Part shown: positions 6,328-11,430 of the stretch, piece by piece
How the letters are laid out: each line of letters starts with the position of its first letter
How positions within the stretch are numbered: the first letter of the stretch is position 1
From: Lachnoclostridium sp. UBA7097
GTDB taxonomy: Bacteria > Bacillota > Clostridia > Lachnospirales > Lachnospiraceae
Assembly: GCA_002499945.1 (NCBI GenBank)
Contig: DKYP01000021.1
Span: 1-11,430, forward strand
Direction: 5' to 3'
Length of the DNA: 11,430 nt
Notes under the pieces: generated by a model
What the model was told of the DNA's origin: nothing
The model's database searches: none
What the model saw: only the letters and a program-made list of their open reading frames with translations
Position numbers and translations under genes: made by a program

Positions 6328-6861
6328 TTATTCCAGCCTGAAAAGTGGTTCGCCAAATTCCACAAACTGCCCGTCTTCAACAAGGACTTCTGCAATTTTG
6401 CCGTTCTCCTCACTTGTAACTTCATTCATAAACTTCATGGCTTCAATTATACATACAATATCGCCTTTTGAAACTGTATCACCCACATTTACATAAGGTG
6501 GTTTCTCTGGTGAAGCACTCTGGTAAAATGTACCAACAATAGGTGCTTTTATAAACTTCCCGCCACTTTTGCCATCTTCCTTTGCCTCTGCAGCAGGCTG
6601 CCCCATAAGGTTATCTATTTGTTCCCTGGATAAGCTGCCGCCATCAGATGGAGCAGCATTTACCGGGGGATTTGTTTTGCCTGCCAGAAATACAGCTTCA
6701 GGCCCTGTTGCCTGGAATACTGGAGGCTGTGGCATTGCCGGCATAGGAACTGCCCTGCCCCTGTTAAGGCGGACTACTGCATTATCAAGCTGCACTTCCA
6801 TATCATTAAGGTCTGTCTTTTCAAATATGGCAATAAGTTCTTTCACTTCTTCAAACTTCAT
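6328..6861 (-). CDS. accB: Acetyl-CoA carboxylase biotin carboxyl carrier protein
   Basis: A 177-aa BCCP. The N-terminal helical segment (residues 1-33) and a Pro/Ala-rich linker (about 36-100) lead to the biotinyl domain (about 101-177), beginning FIKAPIVGTFYQSASPEKPP. The biotin attachment lysine is Lys143 in EAMKFMNE, 34 residues from the end, the usual distance. The linker is not simple low-complexity: it contains SLSREQIDNLMGQ (76-88). The ATG at 6861 has AGGAGGGG upstream and lies 17 nt after fabF. Biotinylation by a BirA ligase encoded elsewhere is required. It works with AccC and with the AccA/AccD pair downstream. Confidence 0.96.
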   Translation of the reverse strand: MKFEEVKELIAIFEKTDLNDMEVQLDNAVVRLNRGRAVPMPAMPQPPVFQATGPEAVFLAGKTNPPVNAAPSDGGSLSREQIDNLMGQPAAEAKEDGKSGGKFIKAPIVGTFYQSASPEKPPYVNVGDTVSKGDIVCIIEAMKFMNEVTSEENGKIAEVLVEDGQFVEFGEPLFRLE

Positions 6862-6878
6862 AATTATACCCCTCCTGT

Positions 6879-8120
6879 TTAATTATCCCATTTCTTAAAA
6901 CAAAGCACACCGTTATGGCCTCCAAAACCAAATGTATTTGACAATGCGTAAACAGCACCCTCCACCTTTCTTCCAACATTTGGAATATAATCAAGGTCAC
7001 ACTCCTCATCAGGGGTATGGTAATTAATTGTCGGGGGCAGGAAGCCTTCTTCAAGGGCTTTTAAGCAGACAATTGCCTCAATTGCCCCTGCTGCACCAAG
7101 CAGATGCCCTGTCATTGATTTAGTTGAACTTACAGGGGTTTTATATGCTTCATCACCAAATGCAAGCTTTATTGCAGCTGTTTCGGATGCCTCATTAGCA
7201 TGTGTACTTGTTCCATGCGCATTAATATATGCTACATCAGCCGGGGTTATTCCAGCTTCTTCCATTGCAAGCTTCATAGCCCTCGCTGCACCTGAGCCGT
7301 CAGGGGAAGGGGCTGTCATATGATATGCATCACAGGTTGAGCCAAAACCGGTTATTTCACCATAAATCCTGGCATTGCGTGCAAGGGCATGTTCCAGTTC
7401 TTCAAGAATCAATATTCCTGCACCATCACCCATAACAAAGCCGTCCCTTTCCTTGTCAAAAGGCCTGCATGCCTTAAGCGGGTCTTCATTAGTTGAAAGT
7501 GCTGTAAGGTTTGTAAACCCGGCAATGCCGATTTCACATAAAGATGCTTCTGCACCACCAGCTATACATGCATCAAGATATCCATGCTTAATATCCCTGA
7601 ACGCTGCACCAATAGAATGTGTACTTGTTGAACATGCTGTAACTATATTTTCACATGCACCCTTAGCACCATACTGTATAGCAATATTTCCTGCTGCCAT
7701 ATTCCCGATTGTCATAGGTATAAAGAGTGGTGAGACCCTTGAAGGCCCTTTTTCATTAAGGCGTATTACCTGCTCCTGCATTGTCATAAGCCCTCCAATG
7801 CCTGAACCAACAATAACACCTGTCCTTAATGCATCTTCCCCTTCAAGCTTAAGGCCGCTGTCCTCCATTGCCTGTGCTGCTGCTGCCATTGCATAAACTG
7901 AATATAAATCATTTCTTTTTATATCCTTTTTGCCCATGTATTTTTCAGCATCAAAATCTTTAACTTCTGCACCAATCTTAACCTTGTAATCTGTTGTATC
8001 AAATTTTGTAATCTTTCCTATACCGCACACGCCATTCTTTATTCCCTCCCAGAATGAAGCAACTGTGCTTCCAAGCGGGGTAACTGCACCCATTCCTGTA
8101 ATAACACATCTTCTAGACAT
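6879..8120 (-). CDS. fabF: 3-oxoacyl-ACP synthase II (KAS II)
   Basis: A 413-aa thiolase-fold condensing enzyme that elongates acyl-ACP with malonyl-ACP. The N-terminus (RRCVITGMGAVTPLG) is diagnostic of FabF. The Cys-His-His triad is Cys163 (VTACSTSTHSIG), His302 (INAHGTSTHANE) and His339, with the conserved Lys334 in SSTKSMTGHLLGAAGA. The C-terminal gating loop SNTFGFGGHN (394-403) is present. The ATG lies 22 nt after fabG with GAGG as ribosome binding site. It is full length with all catalytic residues. No separate FabB is in the window, so this may be the only elongating synthase of the operon. Confidence 0.97.
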   Translation of the reverse strand: MSRRCVITGMGAVTPLGSTVASFWEGIKNGVCGIGKITKFDTTDYKVKIGAEVKDFDAEKYMGKKDIKRNDLYSVYAMAAAAQAMEDSGLKLEGEDALRTGVIVGSGIGGLMTMQEQVIRLNEKGPSRVSPLFIPMTIGNMAAGNIAIQYGAKGACENIVTACSTSTHSIGAAFRDIKHGYLDACIAGGAEASLCEIGIAGFTNLTALSTNEDPLKACRPFDKERDGFVMGDGAGILILEELEHALARNARIYGEITGFGSTCDAYHMTAPSPDGSGAARAMKLAMEEAGITPADVAYINAHGTSTHANEASETAAIKLAFGDEAYKTPVSSTKSMTGHLLGAAGAIEAIVCLKALEEGFLPPTINYHTPDEECDLDYIPNVGRKVEGAVYALSNTFGFGGHNGVLCFKKWDN

Positions 8121-8142
8121 TTAAAACCTCGTTTCTGCACTG

Positions 8143-8871
8143 TCACATAACCATGCCGCCATCTACATTAAGCACCTGGCCCGTGATATATGTGTTCTTT
8201 GCTAAAAATACTGCTGCACTGGCAACATCCTCTACGCTTCCATAACGTTTAAGCGGGATAGAAGCAAGCATTCCCTGCTTAATATCCTCACCTAGTACAT
8301 CTGTCATATCAGTTTCAATAAAACCAGGTGCGATTGCATTGCATGTAACCCCGCGCTGTGCAAGTTCCCTTGCAGCGGACTTTGTAAGCCCGATTACACC
8401 AGCCTTTGACGCAGCATAATTAGCCTGTCCAATATTTCCTGTAACACCTGATACTGATGCCATATTAATAATAGCACCGCTGCGCTGTTTAAGCATAAGG
8501 CTGCTCGCATGGCGCACCATATTAAATGTACCTTTAAGATTAGTATTTATAACCTGGTCAAACTGCTCTTCTGACATACGCATAAGCAGCATATCCCTTG
8601 TAATCCCTGCATTATTTACAAGCACATCAAGTGTGCCAAACTCTTTTTTTACATCTTTGACAAGCCCTGCTGCAAATTCAAAATCTGCAACATCCCCTTT
8701 TACAGGAAGGCAGCGGACACCACAGGCTTCAATCCCGTCCACTACGCCATCAGGAAGTGTACTGTGGTAATTAAGCACAATATTACAGCCCTCTTTTGCA
8801 AATGCAAGGGCAACCGCTTTTCCTATCCCTTTTGCAGCACCTGTCACTACTGCTGTTTTTCCATTTAACAT
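8143..8871 (-). CDS. fabG: 3-oxoacyl-ACP reductase FabG
   Basis: A 242-aa short-chain dehydrogenase that reduces 3-oxoacyl-ACP with NADPH. The start was set at ATG 8871 (MLNGKTAVVTGAAKGIG), which has GGGGGA 5 nt upstream; the frame stays open 10 codons further, but those codons fall in a spacer stem-loop. The cofactor motif TGAAKGIG lies at residues 10-17, NNAG at 86-89, and the catalytic tetrad is Asn111, Ser139, Tyr152 and Lys156 (YAASK). The C-terminus GQVLNVDGGMVM is typical. It lies 47 nt after fabD and 22 nt before fabF. Operon position supports FabG over other SDR enzymes. Confidence 0.96.
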   Translation of the reverse strand: MLNGKTAVVTGAAKGIGKAVALAFAKEGCNIVLNYHSTLPDGVVDGIEACGVRCLPVKGDVADFEFAAGLVKDVKKEFGTLDVLVNNAGITRDMLLMRMSEEQFDQVINTNLKGTFNMVRHASSLMLKQRSGAIINMASVSGVTGNIGQANYAASKAGVIGLTKSAARELAQRGVTCNAIAPGFIETDMTDVLGEDIKQGMLASIPLKRYGSVEDVASAAVFLAKNTYITGQVLNVDGGMVM

Positions 8872-8882
8872 ATTAATCCCCC

Positions 8883-8901
8883 ATGCCGCCAGAAACGGCA
8901 T
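8883..8901 (-). other. Stem-loop in the fabD-fabG spacer
   Basis: ATGCCG (8883-8888) and CGGCAT (8896-8901) form a perfect 6-bp stem with a 7-nt loop. On the transcribed strand the stem ends one base before the GGGGG of the fabG ribosome binding site (8878-8882). There is no T-run, so it is not a terminator. It could tune fabG translation or serve as a processing site. Confidence 0.45.
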
Positions 8902-8918
8902 AAATATAAAGCTGTTAA

Positions 8919-9854
8919 TTATGAATTAAGTTTGTCAAGCGCTTTTTCAAGAGTAGATGTATCTTCAACATTTACATTAACAACACCCTTTAATATACGT
9001 TTAACAAACCCGCATAAGGTCTTTCCCGGCCCTAATTCAATAAATGTGTCAGCACCCTTTTCATTCATATTGCGCACAATCTGTTCCCATCTTACAGGGC
9101 AGCATATTTGTTTTGTTAATATTGGTATAATATCATTTTCTGACTGTACTATTTCTGCATTTACATTTGTAAATACTGGTATCTTCATAGGCGAAATTGT
9201 TAATTTCTCCAGTTCCACTTTAAGTTTTTCTGCTGCCGGCATAAGAAGCTCTGTATGGAACGGTCCGCTTACCTTAAGCCTTACCGCCATCTTTGCCCCC
9301 TTTTCCTTTGCAAGCCCTGCTGCCTTTGCTACTGCCCCTGTCTTGCCGGCAATTACTATCTGTCCTGGTGCATTGTAATTCGCTGGTATTGCAAGCCCAA
9401 GCCCCGCATCCACAGCTTCCTTACAAGCCTCTTCCACTAATTCTGTATCTAATCCTATAATGGCATACATAGCACCTTCACCATTTGGTACTGCTTCTGC
9501 CATGAATTTTCCTCTCTTCTGGACAAGGGCAACTGCCTCTTTAAAATCCATTGCACCACTTGCAACATATGCAGAATATTCACCAAGGCTTAACCCTGCT
9601 GCCATATCTGCACGCACACCACGTTCCTCTAATACCTTCATGGCAGCAATGCTCATAGTTAATATTGCAGGCTGTGCAAATTCAGTATCCCCAAGTTTCT
9701 TTTCATCATTAAAACAAATATCTTTTATAGAATAACCAAGCACTTCATCTGCCTGGTCAAATATTTCCTTTGCAACTGTGTAATTATTGTATAAATCTTT
9801 CCCCATACCAGCATACTGTGCACCCTGGCCACTGAACATAAAGACAGTCTTCAT
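8919..9854 (-). CDS. fabD: Malonyl-CoA:ACP transacylase
   Basis: A 311-aa acyltransferase that moves malonyl from CoA to ACP. The start is ATG 9854 (MKTVFMFSGQGAQYAGMG), with GGAGGGGGA just upstream; a longer frame from a TTG at 9923 runs through a stem-loop and has no family similarity. The nucleophile is Ser89 in GLSLGEYSA, paired with His200 in GPFHTELM; Arg114 and Gln10 are at the positions expected to bind the malonyl carboxylate and form the oxyanion hole. The C-terminal region FIELGPGKTLCGFVKRI is typical. In streptococci fabK immediately precedes fabD, but here acpP does. Confidence 0.96.
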   Translation of the reverse strand: MKTVFMFSGQGAQYAGMGKDLYNNYTVAKEIFDQADEVLGYSIKDICFNDEKKLGDTEFAQPAILTMSIAAMKVLEERGVRADMAAGLSLGEYSAYVASGAMDFKEAVALVQKRGKFMAEAVPNGEGAMYAIIGLDTELVEEACKEAVDAGLGLAIPANYNAPGQIVIAGKTGAVAKAAGLAKEKGAKMAVRLKVSGPFHTELLMPAAEKLKVELEKLTISPMKIPVFTNVNAEIVQSENDIIPILTKQICCPVRWEQIVRNMNEKGADTFIELGPGKTLCGFVKRILKGVVNVNVEDTSTLEKALDKLNS

Positions 9855-9879
9855 CTGTTCCCCCTCCAATATTATGGAA

Positions 9880-9923
9880 TTGTCTGGCATGCACCGGGAA
9901 AACACACCGGTACCGCCAGACAA
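9880..9923 (-). other. Strong stem-loop between acpP and fabD
   Basis: TTGTCTGGC (9880-9888) pairs perfectly with GCCAGACAA (9915-9923), and an inner ACCGG/CCGGT stem extends it. It begins 9 nt after the acpP stop on the transcribed strand. What follows is TTCCATAATATTGG, without a T-run, so a classic terminator is unlikely. A 3' stabiliser or RNase processing site for the acpP message fits better. It occupies the place where fabK is found in streptococci. Confidence 0.7.
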
Positions 9924-9932
9924 CTTTACTTC

Positions 9933-10157
9933 CTAATTCTTATGACTCTCAACAAAATCAACTATATCTTTAACAGTAACAATAGCTTCCGGGTCTTCTA
10001 CAGAGATATCAAACTCATCTTCAATATCATTAATAATCTGGAAAAGGTCTAAAGAATCTGCATCTAAATCGTCCTTTACATTTGTATCCAATGTAATCTC
10101 TTCTTCATCCTTGCCTGTCTGCTCTGCAATAATCTCCCTGATTTTCTCAAATACCAT
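9933..10157 (-). CDS. acpP: Acyl carrier protein
   Basis: A 74-aa very acidic four-helix protein that carries growing acyl chains on phosphopantetheine. The attachment site is Ser35 in LDADSLDLFQIINDIEDEF (residues 31-49). The usual glycine of DLGADSLD is replaced by Asp32, a mild departure that should not affect modification because D34-S35-L36 is intact. A holo-ACP synthase must act from elsewhere. The ribosome binding site is AGGAGG with 8-nt spacing to ATG 10157. Spacers on both sides (82 and 78 nt) are the longest in the operon and each holds a stem-loop, which may allow ACP to be made at a higher level than its neighbours. Confidence 0.97.
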   Translation of the reverse strand: MVFEKIREIIAEQTGKDEEEITLDTNVKDDLDADSLDLFQIINDIEDEFDISVEDPEAIVTVKDIVDFVESHKN

Positions 10158-10178
10158 AGTTTTTTCCTCCTAAAATAA

Positions 10179-10184
10179 ATTATA
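10179..10184 (-). promoter_or_regulatory. Possible internal promoter (-10 element) before acpP
   Basis: Perfect TATAAT on the - strand in a very AT-rich tract, placed so that transcription would start near 10172, right at the acpP ribosome binding site. The -35 region 15-18 nt upstream (around AGCGTGTC) is poor, and AT-rich leaders give such hexamers by chance, so this is a weak candidate. Confidence 0.25.
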
Positions 10185-10203
10185 AAATATTAAATATATG
10201 ACA

Positions 10204-10232
10204 CGCTGCCGCAGGTAAAACCACAGGCAGCG
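10204..10232 (-). other. Stem-loop between fabH and acpP
   Basis: CGCTGCC (10204-10210) pairs perfectly with GGCAGCG (10226-10232) around a 15-nt loop that has a short inner GG/CC. It starts 7 nt after the fabH stop on the transcribed strand. The tract after it is AT-rich (TGTCATATATTTAATATTTTATAAT) but has no uninterrupted T-run, so partial termination or RNA processing is possible rather than full termination. Confidence 0.6.
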
Positions 10233-10239
10233 GAACATA

Positions 10240-11214
10240 CTACCATGAAACAAGCATGGTCCCCCATGTCATTCCTCCGCCAAAACCCGTCAGCAGGACT
10301 TTATCGCCCCTTTCAATTAACCCTTTTTCATTTAACTCATTAAGGGCTATAGGAATACTTGCTGATGAAGTATTGCCATACTTATCTATATTCATATAAA
10401 ACTTTTCATGCGGAATCTTAAGTTTATTGGAAATTACATCTACAATCCTTGTATTTGCCTGGTGCGGGACAACATACTTAATCTCTTCTGCCGTTATACC
10501 GGCACGTGATAATACCCTCTCCACACTTTTTACTACCGACTTGGTAGCAAATTTAAAAACTTCCCTTCCATTCATATGGACATACCACAAAGGGTCTGGT
10601 TCTTCTTTTTTACCATTAAATATATTGGTACATTCTGTATGTCCTTCTGTAAGTATATCATATAATCCGCCATTTGAACCAATTTCTTCTTCTATTATTC
10701 CATCTGTTTCTGACTTTTCAACATATGCACCGCCTGCACCATCCCCAAAAAGCACACAGGTGGAACGGTCAGACCAGTCAATAATCTTTGAAAGCGTTTC
10801 AGCGCCTATCACTATTGCATTATTATATATACCTGTCTTTATGTATTTATCTGCAATACTTAAGGCAAACATAAAACCGCTGCATGCAGCTGTAACATCA
10901 AATGCAACTGCATTTGATGCGCCAATTTCTTTCTGTACCATGCAGCCAAGTGAAGGTGTCCCGTAATCAGCTGTGACTGTTGCTATAATTATTAAATCTA
11001 TATCCTCTGCTTTCTTACCTGCCCTTTCAAGAAGCTGCCTGGCTGTATTAACTGCAAGCACAGAGGTGTTCTCTCCCGATGATATATGCCTTTCTTTTAT
11101 ACCTGTACGCTGTGTTATCCATTCATCACTTGTATCAACCACCTTTGCCATGTCATCATTGGTGATAACCTGTAAAGGTGCATATGCTCCTGTAGCAATT
11201 ATTCTCGTTGTCAT
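10240..11214 (-). CDS. fabH: 3-oxoacyl-ACP synthase III (KAS III)
   Basis: A 324-aa condensing enzyme that starts chains by joining acetyl- or branched acyl-CoA to malonyl-ACP. The start chosen is ATG 11214 (MTTRIIATGAYAP), with AGGAGT about 10 nt upstream; the open frame runs 34 codons further but that part overlaps the regulator gene in another frame. The N-terminal pattern DEWITQRTGIKERH (30-43) is diagnostic. The triad is Cys111 (DVTAACSGF), His251 (VPHQANTR) and Asn281 (YGNTSSASIP), and the chain ends with the GFGGGMTWG motif. It is the second gene of the operon as visible, 25 nt after the MarR-type regulator. Primer preference (acetyl or branched) cannot be read from this. Confidence 0.97.
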   Translation of the reverse strand: MTTRIIATGAYAPLQVITNDDMAKVVDTSDEWITQRTGIKERHISSGENTSVLAVNTARQLLERAGKKAEDIDLIIIATVTADYGTPSLGCMVQKEIGASNAVAFDVTAACSGFMFALSIADKYIKTGIYNNAIVIGAETLSKIIDWSDRSTCVLFGDGAGGAYVEKSETDGIIEEEIGSNGGLYDILTEGHTECTNIFNGKKEEPDPLWYVHMNGREVFKFATKSVVKSVERVLSRAGITAEEIKYVVPHQANTRIVDVISNKLKIPHEKFYMNIDKYGNTSSASIPIALNELNEKGLIERGDKVLLTGFGGGMTWGTMLVSW

Positions 11215-11239
11215 AATAATCTTTACTCCTATCTGGTAT

Positions 11240-11430
11240 CTACCTGCACTCTTTCTGTGCCACAAATTCATTAAGGTTTGACAAAACCTTTGATAATATA
11301 TCCATATCACTGCCACTAAGCCCGTTTATCATGGCATCCACCATATCCGCATGGAACTTCTCATGTATATAATATACTTTTTTACCCTGTTTAGTCAAAC
11401 CAACTCTTACAATTCTTCTGTCTTTTTCAC
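11240..11430 (-). CDS. MarR-family regulator, C-terminal part (FabT-like; 5' end outside window)
   Basis: An open frame enters from the window edge and ends at TAG (11240-11242), giving 62 codons. It begins EKDRRIVRVGLTKQGKKVYY, the end of the MarR winged helix (the D-x-R wing motif followed by LTxxGK), then a helical dimerisation tail (HADMVDAMINGLSGSDMDIL and onward). In streptococci the gene at this place is fabT, a MarR repressor of the fatty acid operon whose binding is enhanced by acyl-ACP, so the same job is likely. The DNA-binding helix and the operator lie outside the window, so FabT identity is inferred from position. It was recognised by translation of the - strand edge. Confidence 0.85.
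   Translation of the reverse strand, partial: EKDRRIVRVGLTKQGKKVYYIHEKFHADMVDAMINGLSGSDMDILSKVLSNLNEFVAQKECR

Noticed and set aside
9855..9923. N-terminal extension of fabD from a TTG start
   Set aside because: It would translate the stem-loop after acpP; the canonical N-terminus and GGAGGGGGA point to ATG 9854.
11215..11316. N-terminal extension of fabH by 34 codons
   Set aside because: It overlaps the MarR-type regulator's coding end in another frame, and the family N-terminus begins at ATG 11214 with a ribosome binding site.
2737..11430. CRISPR arrays, tRNA, rRNA or riboswitches in the fatty acid operon region
   Set aside because: No regularly spaced repeats, cloverleaf-like or rRNA-like sequence is seen, and the genes leave only short spacers. 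The operon promoter and leader lie beyond the right edge.

Overview
The window looks like chromosomal DNA of a low-GC, anaerobic Firmicute of the class Clostridia, most likely Lachnospiraceae. This rests on AT-rich codon use, strong GGAGG-type ribosome binding sites, a fatty acid synthesis gene order like that of streptococci and clostridia, and clostridial-type small proteins (DUF3169, DUF6897-like). The species cannot be named from sequence alone.

Layout. Positions 1-350 hold the right end of an IS200/IS605-family element: the last 35 codons of tnpB, then a structured non-coding tail that resembles the 3' part of an omega/reRNA. Positions 360-1775 (+ strand) carry a small accessory cluster: a 71-aa XRE-type regulator, an overlapping six-helix DUF3169 membrane protein, and a small membrane-anchored protein with a DUF6897-like domain. 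A good sigma-70 promoter (TTGACA-N17-TAGAAT) then drives a CvfB-like S1-domain RNA-binding protein (1891-2736). A bidirectional terminator (2743-2792) separates it from the convergent operon.

Positions 2794-11430 (- strand) are a nearly complete type II fatty acid synthesis operon. In transcription order it reads: marR/fabT-like regulator (3' end only, cut by the window edge), fabH, acpP, fabD, fabG, fabF, accB, fabZ, accC, accD, accA. The four acetyl-CoA carboxylase subunits make malonyl-CoA, FabD loads it onto ACP, FabH starts the chain, and FabF, FabG and FabZ carry out condensation, ketoreduction and dehydration. The order matches the Streptococcus fabT-to-accA operon except that no enoyl-ACP reductase (fabK or fabI) lies between acpP and fabD. 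That slot is a 78-nt spacer holding a strong stem-loop.

Four genes (fabH, fabD, fabG, accC) have open frames running upstream of their true starts. Starts were set by ribosome binding sites and family N-termini. No clearly new system is present. The points most worth checking are the missing reductase, the stem-loops on both sides of acpP, and the omega-RNA-like tail of the transposon.
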